From Hyphomicrobiales bacterium (GTDB lineage: Bacteria; Pseudomonadota; Alphaproteobacteria; Rhizobiales; Rhizobiaceae): DNA of 64,000 nt. Shown here one piece after another: positions 17,874-28,644 of this stretch. How positions within the stretch are numbered: the first letter of the stretch is position 1; each line of letters opens with the position of its first letter. The stretch covers positions 1-64,000 of the forward strand of contig UCMS01000026.1 of assembly GCA_900473805.1 (NCBI GenBank), given 5' to 3'. The notes beneath the pieces are model-generated. The model was not told the origin of the DNA, made no database searches, and saw only the letters and a list, made by a program, of their open reading frames with translations. The position numbers were made by a program, and so were the translations under genes.

Positions 17874-18779
17874 TCAGGAGGCGAGCGCCTGCTCCTCACC
17901 GGCGAGGAAACGGGAGGGCGGCACACCGACGAAGCGGGTGAAGGCGGTGGAGAAAGCGCTGGCCGAGCCATAGCCGATGCGTTCGGCGATCTCCTGCATG
18001 CCGAGAGCCTTTCCGCGGAGATGGTCCTTGGCGAGCGCCATGCGCCAGGCGAGCAGATATTCCATGGGCGGCAGGCCGACGGCGGCGCGGAAGCGCTTGA
18101 AGAAGGCGGAGCGGGAGAGAGCCGCTTCCTGGGCCATGCTTTCGATCGTCCAGTCGCGGGCGGGATCGGCATGCAGACGACGCAGGCTTGCCGCCAGACG
18201 TTCGTCGGCAAGACCGCGCAGGATGCCGGTGGGGGCGTTTTCGCTCGGCACGACGCGGAGCGCTTCGAGCAGGATGACATCGAGCAGGCGGGCGAGAACC
18301 ATGTCGCGGGCCGGCCGCGCCGCGCGGATCTCATCGGTCAGCAGGCCGACCAGGGTCGAGAGGCGTTCGGCGCCGCGCACATGCAGAAGGCTTGGCAGAA
18401 GCGAGACCAGAAGATGGGCATCGGGTGAGCCGAAATAGAAATGTCCCACCAGCAGGCGGGCATTGGCCGGCGCTTCGAGATCGCCATGGCAGACTTCGCC
18501 GGGCGCGACCGGGATGTCTGCAGCGATGCTTCCCCTTTCCGGTAGCCCCAGGACATGAAAATCGAAAAGGGCGGGGACGAGCACGAAATCCCCGGCCACT
18601 ATCTCCATCGGCGGAAGACTGCCGACGGTGAGACGGGCGGCGCCATCCAACACCACGCAGTAGAAAGGCTCGCCGGTCAATTCGCGCGAGACCTGCCAGG
18701 CGCCGAAGCCGCGGGCAATCTTGCCATGCCCCGCGCGCGGGCGCAGCAGCGAAACGATTTCGGCCAAGGGATCGCTCAA
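17874..18779 (-). CDS. AraC-family regulator with cupin sensor domain
   Basis: The protein has 301 residues. The N-terminal half is the AraC-type cupin seen in regulators of SDR or quinone-responsive genes (LTVGSLPPMEIVAGDFVLVP, FHVLGLP). The C-terminal half has two helix-turn-helix motifs (IESMAQEAALSRSAFFKRFR and MQEIAERIGYGSASAFSTAF, then VGVPPSRF). The start is a TTG at 18779, which is in frame and has AGGAG about 6 nt before it; a nearby GTG is in the wrong frame. It is divergent from the SDR gene, its likely target. Confidence 0.85.
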   Translation of the reverse strand: MSDPLAEIVSLLRPRAGHGKIARGFGAWQVSRELTGEPFYCVVLDGAARLTVGSLPPMEIVAGDFVLVPALFDFHVLGLPERGSIAADIPVAPGEVCHGDLEAPANARLLVGHFYFGSPDAHLLVSLLPSLLHVRGAERLSTLVGLLTDEIRAARPARDMVLARLLDVILLEALRVVPSENAPTGILRGLADERLAASLRRLHADPARDWTIESMAQEAALSRSAFFKRFRAAVGLPPMEYLLAWRMALAKDHLRGKALGMQEIAERIGYGSASAFSTAFTRFVGVPPSRFLAGEEQALAS

Positions 18780-18877
18780 ACGACACTCCTGATAAAGAAT
18801 GGGACACTCTACATGATAGATGATTTCTCGGCGCCCGGATAGCCTGTGATCAGTTCAACAGATAGGAGATCTCGACC

Positions 18878-19627
18878 ATGAACAGCATCCTGATTACCGG
18901 CGCTTCGGCCGGCTTTGGCCTTGCCACGGCCAACCTTTTCCTCGAGCGCGGCTGGCGGGTGATCGCCGGCATGCGGACCCCACGCAACGATCTTCTTCCG
19001 GCCTCGGACCGACTTCAGGTGGTGGCCCTCGATGTCACCGATCCCCAGAGCATCCAGGCGGCCGTCGAACAGGCCGGGCCAATCGATGTGCTGGTCAACA
19101 ATGCCGGCATCGGCTGGATGAATGCGGTGGAGGGCACGAGCCCAGAGACGGCGCGCGGGCTGTTCGAGACCAACATGTTCGGACCCATGGCCCTGATGCA
19201 GGCCGTGCTGCCGCAGATGCGGGCACGGCGTTCGGGCGTGATCGTCAATGTGTCCTCCAGCGTGACGCTGAAGCCGCTACCGCTGCTTTCGGCCTATACC
19301 GCGAGCAAGGCAGCGCTCAATGCGCTGACGGAGGTTTCGGCGCTCGAACTCGAACCCTTCGGCATCAAGGTTCGCATCGTGCTGCCCGGCCGTGCCCCGA
19401 CCACGGGATTCGGCGATACGGCCCGCGCCAAGATCCATGCGCAGGGCGGTTTTCCGGAGCCCTATCTGCCGGTGGTGAAGGCGGTGATGGACGCCTGGGC
19501 GAGCGAGAGCGAGGCTGAGGTCACGCAGGCAATCGACGTGGCGGAAGCCGTGTGGCAGGCGGCGACCGACCCGGCTTCGCCGCTGCGTATCCCTGCCGGC
19601 GCGGATGCCCTGGCGCTCGCGGGCTGA
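18878..19627 (+). CDS. short-chain dehydrogenase/reductase
   Basis: The protein has 249 residues, normal for classical SDRs. The cofactor motif TGASAGFG is at residues 7-14, NNAG at 74-77, and the active site has Ser at about 127 in VSSS with Tyr140-x-x-x-Lys144. The residue after the second beta strand region (MRTPRN) suggests NADP(H). The substrate is unknown. AGGAGATCTCGACC precedes the ATG. It is divergent from an AraC regulator, a common arrangement in which the regulator controls the oxidoreductase. Confidence 0.9.
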   Translation: MNSILITGASAGFGLATANLFLERGWRVIAGMRTPRNDLLPASDRLQVVALDVTDPQSIQAAVEQAGPIDVLVNNAGIGWMNAVEGTSPETARGLFETNMFGPMALMQAVLPQMRARRSGVIVNVSSSVTLKPLPLLSAYTASKAALNALTEVSALELEPFGIKVRIVLPGRAPTTGFGDTARAKIHAQGGFPEPYLPVVKAVMDAWASESEAEVTQAIDVAEAVWQAATDPASPLRIPAGADALALAG

Positions 19628-19711
19628 GCCTTGGCTGTGGCGGGAGGAGGTGAGAGATCGTCTCCCCCTGCCCCGCCTCATCTGTAGAAGAACAAACATG
19701 CGGCACCAAAC

Positions 19712-19755
19712 TGATTGACTAGGAAACCATATTGATTTAGTTTCCTAGTCAATCA
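19712..19755. promoter_or_regulatory. large inverted repeat, likely MarR operator
   Basis: Perfect 16-bp arms (TGATTGACTAGGAAAC and GTTTCCTAGTCAATCA) are separated by 12 AT-rich bases. The site ends 13 nt before the chosen start of the MarR gene and just before its ribosome binding site. MarR regulators commonly repress their own gene through such palindromes. Confidence 0.75.
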
Positions 19756-19768
19756 AATGGAGCCCCAC

Positions 19769-20221
19769 ATGTCGTCACCCTCGGAACTGAGCGCCCATCG
19801 GGGCTACTGGCTGCGCATGGTGTCGAATGCCGTGTCCCAGGCGTTTGCCCGCAAGCTTGCCGCAGAAGATGTGACGGTGGCGGAGTGGGTGTTGATGCGG
19901 TCTCTGCACGGCTCTGCCCAGACGACGCCGTCGAACCTTGCCGACCAGCTGGGCATGACGCGCGGCGCGATCACCAAGCTCGCCGATCGGCTGATGGCGA
20001 AGGGGCTCGTTGCGCGCAAGGCGCATGAGGAGGACAAACGGGCGCATTATCTCTTCCTGACCGAAGAGGGTGCGACCCGCGTGCCGAAACTCGCGGACCT
20101 TGCAGACCAGAACGACGCCGCCTTCTTCGGCGTTCTCGGGGCCGATGATCTCGCCGCCCTCGACCGGCTTTTGAGGCTGCTCGTGGAGCGGCATGGCCTG
20201 AGGGACATTCCGGTGGACTGA
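19769..20221 (+). CDS. MarR-family transcriptional regulator
   Basis: The protein has 150 residues with the winged helix of MarR proteins: NLADQLGMTRGAITKLADRL as the recognition region and ARKAHEEDKRAHYLFLTEEG as the wing. The start at 19769 was preferred over an ATG 12 nt upstream because GGAG is correctly spaced for it, while the upstream ATG directly abuts the operator-like palindrome and has no ribosome binding site. The gene is probably autoregulated. The DUF1398 gene downstream may be co-transcribed; the gap is 54 nt. Confidence 0.88.
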   Translation: MSSPSELSAHRGYWLRMVSNAVSQAFARKLAAEDVTVAEWVLMRSLHGSAQTTPSNLADQLGMTRGAITKLADRLMAKGLVARKAHEEDKRAHYLFLTEEGATRVPKLADLADQNDAAFFGVLGADDLAALDRLLRLLVERHGLRDIPVD

Positions 20222-20275
20222 CATACCCGGCATAGACCCCAACCAAATATCCGACCCAAGATGAGGAGACCCGCC

Positions 20276-20677
20276 ATGGACGCGGAACGCATTTCCATTG
20301 CCGAAACCTGCCTGACGGCCGCCCATGAAGGGAGCCTGAGCTTTCCCGAGATCGTCGGCCGGCTGATTGCCGCCGGCTTTGAGGGATATACAGTCGACTA
20401 CCGCCGCAACGAGCAGACCTATTACCTGCCCGACGGTGACAGCGTGCAGCTTGCGATGCCGGCGCATGATGGCCCGATCTGCGCTGACTTCGACGCCAAC
20501 GAGATCGAGCGGCTGGTGCGCTGGGCGCAATCGGGAGCGGCCGAGTACAGCTACCACGACTTCAGCCGACAGGCCCAGGCGGCGGGCTGTGCGGGGTATT
20601 TGGTATCGTTTCTCGGGCGGCGCGTGGTCTATTTCGGACGCACGGCCGAGACGCATGTGGAGCTCTTTCCACGGTAA
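20276..20677 (+). CDS. DUF1398-family protein
   Basis: The protein has 133 residues. It matches the DUF1398/YbcV family in length and pattern (FPEIVGRLIAAGFEGYTVDYRR, then TYYLPDGDSV, and a C-terminal GYLVSFLGRRVVYFGRTAE). The family's function is unknown. ATG at 20276 has GAGGAGA upstream; an in-frame ATG 15 nt earlier would place that motif inside the coding region. It lies close behind the MarR gene and may be part of its regulon. Confidence 0.82.
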   Translation: MDAERISIAETCLTAAHEGSLSFPEIVGRLIAAGFEGYTVDYRRNEQTYYLPDGDSVQLAMPAHDGPICADFDANEIERLVRWAQSGAAEYSYHDFSRQAQAAGCAGYLVSFLGRRVVYFGRTAETHVELFPR

Positions 20678-20695
20678 CGGAGGACATGCCTCCCC

Positions 20696-21556
20696 TTAGT
20701 GGAGGTGCCTGAGCTTGTCGGGGTTGCGCATGACATAGATGGCTGTGATGGCTCCGTCTTCGATCTGCAACGCCGTCGTCTGCAACTCTCCGTCCGCCTC
20801 CTGCGTGACGAAACCCGGCAGGCCGTTGACCAGGCCGACGCGCAGGAGTTCGGACCCCTGCGGCCAGATCTTTTCCGCGAGATAGGTGTGGACCTTCATG
20901 ACGGCGGCATGGCCGAGGATCGGGGCGATCGCAGCCGGCCGCTTACCGCCGCCATCGGAATGCAGGCCGACATCGGCCGCGAGCATGGCGGAAAGCGCCG
21001 TCATGTCGCCGCTGCGCGACGCCTTGAAGAAGGCCTCGGCAATTTCGAGCCCCTGCCTCGGGTCAACGACATACCGCGTGCGGGTCTCACGGACATTCCG
21101 GCGAGCCCGTGCCGCGAGCTGCCGGCAGGCCGCGACATCGCGATCCAGCGTCACCGCGATTTCCTCGAAGGGCTGGCCGAAGACATCGTGGAGCAGCAGG
21201 GCCGCCCGCTCCAGCGGCGACAGCCGCTCCAGCGCCAGCATCAGCGGCAGGGTGACGTCCTCCGCCTCGTCCTCGTCCTCCACCACAGGCTCCGGCAGCC
21301 AGGGGCCGATATAGGTCTCGCGCTGGTGGCGGGCCGATTTCAACTGGTCGAGGCAAAGCCTTGTGACGACGCGGCGGAGAAAGGCTTCCGGCTCGCGGAT
21401 CTCTTGGCGGTCGGCCCTCATCCAGCGGATGAAGGCCTCCTGCAGCATGTCTTCGGCATCCGTGACCGAGCCCAGCATGCGATAGGCAAGCCGCATCAGC
21501 TTTCGCCTCAGGGGATCGAAACTCGCTGCCGCATCTGTGGGCTCGGAGGTCTGCAT
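20696..21556 (-). CDS. ECF sigma factor of the ECF41 group
   Basis: The protein has 286 residues. Sigma-2 (MLGSVTDAEDMLQEAFIRW) and sigma-4 (LSPLERAALLLHDVFGQPF) regions are followed by a long SnoaL-like C-terminal extension. All three hallmark motifs of ECF41 are present: WLPEP at residues 86-90, DGGGK at 201-205 and NPDKL at 278-282. In characterised members the extension acts as a built-in regulator instead of a separate anti-sigma factor. Its start ATG overlaps the stop of the upstream carboxymuconolactone-decarboxylase-like gene by one base (TGATG), so the two are translationally coupled. Confidence 0.95.
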   Translation of the reverse strand: MQTSEPTDAAASFDPLRRKLMRLAYRMLGSVTDAEDMLQEAFIRWMRADRQEIREPEAFLRRVVTRLCLDQLKSARHQRETYIGPWLPEPVVEDEDEAEDVTLPLMLALERLSPLERAALLLHDVFGQPFEEIAVTLDRDVAACRQLAARARRNVRETRTRYVVDPRQGLEIAEAFFKASRSGDMTALSAMLAADVGLHSDGGGKRPAAIAPILGHAAVMKVHTYLAEKIWPQGSELLRVGLVNGLPGFVTQEADGELQTTALQIEDGAITAIYVMRNPDKLRHLH

Positions 21557-22023
21557 CAGGCGGCTACTCCCTGAGCCTGGGTCGCCGGGGTTTCGATCCA
21601 GAGATCGAAGCCGACGGCGAGCCGGTTCCAGCCGTTGATGACATTGATCATCAGCGTCAGCTTCACCTGCTCTTCCTGGGTAAAGGCCGCCTGCAGATCC
21701 CGGCGCACCGTCTCCTGCGGATGGCCGGCGGCGAGTGTGGTCAAGGCTTCCGTCCAGCCCAGAGCTGCCCGCTCGCGCTCCGTATAACACGGCGCCTCGC
21801 GCCAGGCCGAGAGGAGATAAATGCGGTTCTCCGTCTCGCCCTTCGCCCGGGCTTCGGCCGTGTGCATATTGATACAATTGGCGCAGGCATTGATCTGGGA
21901 CGAGCGGATCTTGACGAGTTCGATCAAGCTCGGCTCGAGGCTTGCGGCGATGTCGGTCGAGACGGCCGTCCACTTTTTCATCAAGGCGGGCGCGGCGGCA
22001 AAGGGATCAAGTCTAGCAGTCAT
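21556..22023 (-). CDS. carboxymuconolactone decarboxylase/AhpD-like protein
   Basis: The protein has 155 residues. The AhpD-type redox site is intact: Cys47-x-x-Cys50 in NACANC with His54 four residues later. Such proteins are peroxidase-like or decarboxylases. Genes of this family are the standard partner of ECF41 sigma factors. The start at 22023 has GAAGGA eight bases upstream. The gene is preceded by a perfect ECF41 promoter and followed by its sigma factor with a one-base overlap, giving an autoregulated two-gene operon. Confidence 0.92.
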   Translation of the reverse strand: MTARLDPFAAAPALMKKWTAVSTDIAASLEPSLIELVKIRSSQINACANCINMHTAEARAKGETENRIYLLSAWREAPCYTERERAALGWTEALTTLAAGHPQETVRRDLQAAFTQEEQVKLTLMINVINGWNRLAVGFDLWIETPATQAQGVAA

Positions 22024-22056
22024 GATGTCGGTTCCTTCTGTTGGGTACGAGATCAT

Positions 22057-22083
22057 GACGAGCGGGGGATGGTCAATGTGACA
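22057..22083 (-). promoter_or_regulatory. ECF41-type promoter
   Basis: Read on the minus strand, the sequence is TGTCACA, 16 bases, CGTC, which is exactly the published ECF41 consensus with exact spacing. It ends 34 nt before the start codon of the AhpD-like gene. Confidence 0.9.
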
Positions 22084-22155
22084 TGGGGGGGGGATTTTTT
22101 TGTTGGGTGTTGGGCGGGCCATGATATTCTGCCTGCAGGATCAGAAGGGATCATC

Positions 22156-22302
22156 ATGTCCAGACATGAGACAGTGACCATCACATTGCCGAGCGAGCTT
22201 CTCGACCTTATCCGTCGGATTGTCTTAAACTTTTGCAAGGGCTGCGCATCACTGCAAATCTGCAACGTATCCGAATTTGGTTCTCATGCCCGTGAATCAT
22301 AA
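22156..22302 (+). pseudogene. possible remnant of a ParD/CopG-like antitoxin
   Basis: A frame of 48 codons starts with a good ribosome binding site (AGAAGGGA) and the sequence SRHETVTITLPSELLDLIR, which resembles the beta-strand start of ParD/CopG antitoxins. It then loses all resemblance and ends with a Cys-rich, unlike tail. I read it as a truncated gene. The resemblance rests on about 20 residues, so this is tentative. It overlaps the next gene by 17 nt. Confidence 0.35.
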
Positions 22303-22810
22303 CCAAACCCGCTTCGAAAGCGACCTTCAGGTGATCGTGGGACTGCCACTGAGCATTGCCCGTGATGTCGCTGATATGAAGGTTTTCCATTTTGGCAAGG
22401 TCATGCCGCATCCTTCCGGAAGAGGGACCGTCGGCACCTACGCACTGCATGTTCAATGCCCCTGGCGTTTCGTTGATGAAAGGACGATCGTCACAGGGGC
22501 ATCAGATCACTTTGTCGAGTCAACTGACGAAGCGGAGGTCCATGAGGATCCTCGTTCGGGAAATCTACAGCGCATCAAAATTGAGTCTTTGCTGAAGGGC
22601 TACGACGCGGAGACAAAATCCTTCGTGAATGTCACCGAGCAACTCGTCGTCATATCAGTCAATACGGACAAATACGGCGGTGCTGATTTGTTGCTCTCAG
22701 GTGGCTACCGCCTGCAGATTTTTCCGGATGGTTCTCACGGTGAGAACTGGCGCTTCATCGAATTTGAAGGACGTCACGCAGTTATCGAAGGCGGCCAAGT
22801 GCGTTTATAG
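22286..22810 (+). CDS. hypothetical protein
   Basis: The protein has 174 residues, is soluble, and has no signal peptide or cysteine cluster. The sequence is compositionally different from its neighbours, with less GC-biased codons, which suggests acquisition. Patterns such as LQVIVGLPLSIARDVADM and GRGTVGTYALHVQCPWRF indicate an ordinary folded domain of mixed strands and helices. I do not recognise the family. Its placement between antitoxin remnants makes a role in a toxin-immunity or toxin-antitoxin patch possible, but this is speculation. Confidence 0.6.
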   Translation: MPVNHNQTRFESDLQVIVGLPLSIARDVADMKVFHFGKVMPHPSGRGTVGTYALHVQCPWRFVDERTIVTGASDHFVESTDEAEVHEDPRSGNLQRIKIESLLKGYDAETKSFVNVTEQLVVISVNTDKYGGADLLLSGGYRLQIFPDGSHGENWRFIEFEGRHAVIEGGQVRL

Positions 22811-22937
22811 AGTAGCTACCGACGCGGGAAATCCGTTTTCCACACAACCAATTTTAAGGCCGCTTGCAGACAGCAAACCACTGTAGCACCTAGCGTATAT
22901 CATTTTCTTTAAGTTGTCGCGCGCCACACAGGCTCCC

Positions 22938-23198
22938 TCACCCCACCACATCCGCCGTCAGCGAAATCCCCAGCGCCTTCATCACCGCAAGCGTGGTCTT
23001 CAGCGTCGGATTGCCCTCGCTCGAAACCCCCGCAACCTCGGCAATCCCGGCCATGCCACTTGCTCTGGCGCAGACACCTAGTGCGTGCGCGATATAGGCG
23101 GCGTCGTCGGTCTTCAGTGCCTCATTGACGAAGACGGAAAGCGCTTCGGGAGTGTCGAGGTCTTCGGCGGGATCGTAGTCGTTCAGGATTTCAGTCAT
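22938..23198 (-). CDS. HigA-like addiction module antidote with an in-frame deletion
   Basis: The 86-residue protein matches the family of antidotes that pair with HigB/RelE-like toxins (EALSVFVNEALKTDDAAYIAHALG, then NPTLKTTLAVMKALGI). In ordinary members the helix-turn-helix reads roughly GVSREGLYRALSEGNPTL. Here it reads GVSSEGNPTL, so about eight residues of the recognition helix are missing. DNA binding is probably lost. No intact toxin gene precedes it; the upstream bases in this frame read VAGSKDR, which may be the decayed end of the toxin. Confidence 0.7.
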   Translation of the reverse strand: MTEILNDYDPAEDLDTPEALSVFVNEALKTDDAAYIAHALGVCARASGMAGIAEVAGVSSEGNPTLKTTLAVMKALGISLTADVVG

Positions 23199-23339
23199 CT
23201 GTCTCTTTCCAGATCCGTCCCACACGCAGCCCGCGCAGGCGGTGCCGCACCTATCCTTGCTTCCTGCCACCAATAACTTTGTGAACGCTCGGGCAGTTCA
23301 GGCTAGCCTTGAAACAGAAGCGTCTTGAGCCCGAGTGCC

Positions 23340-23710
23340 CTATCGCCCTTTTGGTTCAAAACCATTCCAGAGCCATTCCATAAGTTTCTTGATCAAATAA
23401 AAGCCTCCCGGGACATAAAACCTTTTGTCTGTCGCCGACTTATCCACCATAAAAGAAAGTATAAAGTAGCACGCAGCCAGAATGAAAACACCTACCAAGG
23501 CATTGGCATCTATGTAAGCCGCCAGAGCGATCGGCACAAAGATGACAAACCGTCCCAAAAATACACGGAAGAATACAGCAGTCATAAGACCATTAGCCTC
23601 CGGGAATTCGAAATATACGCCGGAAAACAGTGCTGAGGTATCTAAGTCCCTCCGCAGGTTTCGCAGTTCATCGATGTGCGCGCTAGTCGTTTTTGTAACT
23701 CTACTATCTC

Positions 23711-23714
<4 letters not shown>
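23340..23714 (-). CDS. putative membrane protein coupled to ppdK
   Basis: An open frame of 124 codons begins with TTG at 23714, overlapping the ppdK stop as TTGA, and runs to 23340. It encodes an N-terminal soluble part (HIDELRNLRRDLDTSALFSG), two adjacent hydrophobic helices (about residues 48-85, including RFVIFVPIALAAYI and VGVFILAACYFILSFMV) and a short basic tail. The next in-frame ATG lies at about 23586. Its base composition is clearly more AT-rich than ppdK. No family is recognised. The start codon is inferred from the overlap, not from a good ribosome binding site. Confidence 0.5.
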
Positions 23715-26380
<2,666 letters not shown>

Positions 26381-26728
26381 CGCCCTCTCCACCCAAACAG
26401 GCTTTGTTTTCCACCGTTTATAGCAAATGTGACGGATTGGAAACGTCACCTCGTCAAGTTTATGCTGCAATGCATCATAATTGCGGCAGTCGATGCGAAC
26501 CGCAGCCCAGGATGCTGCGGCATGGCGGGAGAAGGCACCAGCGGAGGGGCGGAAACACGCTTGGGAAACGCCAGCCGCCTGGCCCGGAGCGTCTCCCAAT
26601 TGTTACGGCTCATCACGCAATGCGATAAACGGTCACTTAAAATGACCGAAGAAATCGCCTCAGGATGATGCACTGCGGCCGAGACTTTGGTAGTGGGCAT
26701 GCACGAGTATTGTAATCCGGAATCAAAA
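26381..26728. promoter_or_regulatory. divergent promoter region between ppdK and the Rossmann-like gene
   Basis: About 350 bases serve two divergent genes. A short inverted repeat GTGAC-(11 nt)-GTCAC lies near 26430-26450, close to the ppdK start. No other motif stands out. Frames that run through the region show no family resemblance. Confidence 0.4.
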
Positions 26729-28048
26729 ATGACCCTGAAAAGCCCGGTGCCCCTGACGCAGATCCCGCACAACAACCTGTATCGCAAGGGCGACGTCTTC
26801 GTTCTATTTGGTGAATTGTTCGGTCGAGGTTATGTCACGGGCCTGCTGGACCAGGCCAAGAAGGCCGGCATGGAGATCATCGGAATCACCGTTGGTCGCC
26901 GCGACGAGAACAACAAGCTGCGTCCTCTGAATGTCGAAGAGCTTGCCCAGGCGGAAGCCAATCTCGGCGGCCGGATCATCAACATTCCCGCCATGGCCGG
27001 TTTCGATCTCGATGCGCCCGAAGGCGAACCGACGCCGACCGACCTGCTCGGTTCGCTAACGCTGGAAAACTGGGAAACCGAAAAGCTCGACTGGGCGCAT
27101 ATCGAAAAGTGCCGCCAGGTTGGCGTTAAGCGCTTCCAGAAAGCCGTTTCCGACATCATGGCCGAACTGGAAGGCATGATTGCCGACGGCAAGAACGTTC
27201 ATTTTGCCCATACCATGGCCGGCGGCATTCCCAAGGCCAAGGTCTTCCTCGTGATTGCCAACCGCATCTACAAGGGCCGCGGCGCACGCCACATGTCCTC
27301 GCAGGTGCTGCTCGACAGCGATCTCGGCAAGCTGATCCTGCAGAACTTCGATGAAGTCTCGGCCAATACCTTCCGTCACCTGATCGAAGGCAGTGCTGCG
27401 ATCCGTGCCCGCATCGAAAAGAGCGGCGGCCAGGTTCGTTACTCGGCCTATGGCTATCATGGCACGGGCATCCTGATTGGTGACGAATACCGCTGGCAGA
27501 CCTATACGAACTACACCCAGGGCTATGCCAAGATGAAGCTCGAGGCGATTGCCGAGGAAGCGTTCGCCTCCGGCATCAAGGCGACCGTGTTCAACTGCCC
27601 GGAGATCCGCACCAATTCGTCCGACGTCTTTGCCGGCATCGAACTGCCGCTCCTGCCCCTTCTGAAGGCGCTGAAGAATGAAAACCCGGGCGCCCGCGCC
27701 GAGAAGATCTGGGCCGATTGCCAGGCGCTTCTGGTCGATGGTGCGACGATCGACGAGGTTCTGCAGAAGATCGCCGACTTCCAGGTGAGCGCGGTCATGG
27801 AGCCGTTCTACGACTTCAACAAGTGGCCGATGCCCAACAGCCAGGGCCAGTCCGACATCACCATCGGCACCTCGACCGAAATCGCCCAGATGCACAAGGA
27901 TGCCAAGGCGCTGATCTCGGATTACCTGAGCGTGCTCGTGGTCGAGGCGACCGGCGCGCTGATTTTTGGCGAGGTGGCGAACCCGTCGGCGCCGGTGCTG
28001 TGGCTGAACCACGATGTGGTGGCGCGGCAGATCAATGCGGCGGGCTGA
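26729..28048 (+). CDS. conserved Rossmann-like protein, possibly FabMG-type enoyl-ACP reductase family
   Basis: The protein has 439 residues. A nucleotide-binding-like start (VFVLFGELFGRGYVTGLLDQ, then GMEIIGITVGRRDENN) is visible, followed by conserved blocks HFAHTMAGGIPKAKVFL, YGYHGTGILIGDEYRWQTYT and a C-terminal ATGALIFGEVANPSAPVLWL. I believe this is the family that databases label FabMG-type enoyl-ACP reductase, but I rely on memory for that and the active site is not one I can name. ATG at 26729 was chosen over an ATG at 26699 and a TTG at 26687 because GGAA lies at a suitable distance. Divergent from ppdK; followed by a terminator. Confidence 0.7.
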   Translation: MTLKSPVPLTQIPHNNLYRKGDVFVLFGELFGRGYVTGLLDQAKKAGMEIIGITVGRRDENNKLRPLNVEELAQAEANLGGRIINIPAMAGFDLDAPEGEPTPTDLLGSLTLENWETEKLDWAHIEKCRQVGVKRFQKAVSDIMAELEGMIADGKNVHFAHTMAGGIPKAKVFLVIANRIYKGRGARHMSSQVLLDSDLGKLILQNFDEVSANTFRHLIEGSAAIRARIEKSGGQVRYSAYGYHGTGILIGDEYRWQTYTNYTQGYAKMKLEAIAEEAFASGIKATVFNCPEIRTNSSDVFAGIELPLLPLLKALKNENPGARAEKIWADCQALLVDGATIDEVLQKIADFQVSAVMEPFYDFNKWPMPNSQGQSDITIGTSTEIAQMHKDAKALISDYLSVLVVEATGALIFGEVANPSAPVLWLNHDVVARQINAAG

Positions 28049-28088
28049 GTCGAGCGAATAGCGAATGGGCAGTCGCCAATAGACGGAT

Positions 28089-28120
28089 GCCGGGAGCTTG
28101 CTTCCGGCGTTTTCGTTTTT
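28089..28120 (+). terminator. terminator after the Rossmann-like gene
   Basis: An 8-bp stem (GCCGGGAG and CTTCCGGC, one G-T wobble) with a 4-nt loop is followed by GTTTTCGTTTTT. Confidence 0.82.
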
Positions 28121-28132
28121 CACGCCCCCCTT

Positions 28133-28261
28133 CGTCATCCTCGGGCTTGTCCCGAGGATCTACTGCTGCGGCCATGTGCGCGACGTTTATGGCCTTTCCC
28201 TTAGGCGTCGCATTCTTGGCCACCCTCGGCAGATCCTCGGCACAAGGCCGAGGATGACGGC
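28133..28261. repeat. 129-bp intergenic repeat, copy A
   Basis: It begins CGTCATCCTCGGGCTTG and ends with CCGAGGATGACGGCG. The left end folds on itself (CCTCGGGCTTGTCCCGAGG), as does the right end (CCTCGGCACAAGGCCGAGG), and the two ends are inverted relative to each other. The middle contains CCTTTCCCTTAGGC. The same element recurs 223 bp further on. Confidence 0.85.
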
Positions 28262-28355
28262 GTGGGTGGGCCGGCGGATGGGCTAGTGGCAGCGGGTCGA
28301 ATGCCGCGTTACGGCTTTCGGCTTTTCGTTTTTGGCGCGGCGCCGTTCCCCCGGT

Positions 28356-28484
28356 CGTCATCCTCGGGCTTGTCCCGAGGATCCACTGTCGCTTCTATTG
28401 ACTCGACGTTTAGGACTTTCCCTTAGGCCTCCCATGCATGGTCAACCTCGGCAGATCCTCGGCACAAGGCCGAGGATGACGGCG
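28356..28484. repeat. 129-bp intergenic repeat, copy B
   Basis: It has exactly the same length as copy A, with identical first 17 bases, the same terminal hairpins and the same central GACTTTCCCTTAGGC-type block. The bases between these blocks have diverged (for example TACTGCTGCGG against CCACTGTCGCT). Confidence 0.85.
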
Positions 28485-28644
28485 CGTCTGGGGCATGTCT
28501 CGTGGCCGCCGGATGGCTCGGCGCTCAGCGCCACCCCTTAAGTCCTTTTCCGGGGGCGAACCGATCGGCGTCTCGCATCACTGGACTTGGTCGAGGAATG
28601 CTGGCACGTCGGTGCCCGGTTGTCTGACAAATCGAGTCGTCCTG

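Noticed and set aside
28133..28484. The repeat pair as a CRISPR array
   Set aside because: The units are 129 bp with internal hairpins, occur only twice and have no short regular spacers or cas genes.
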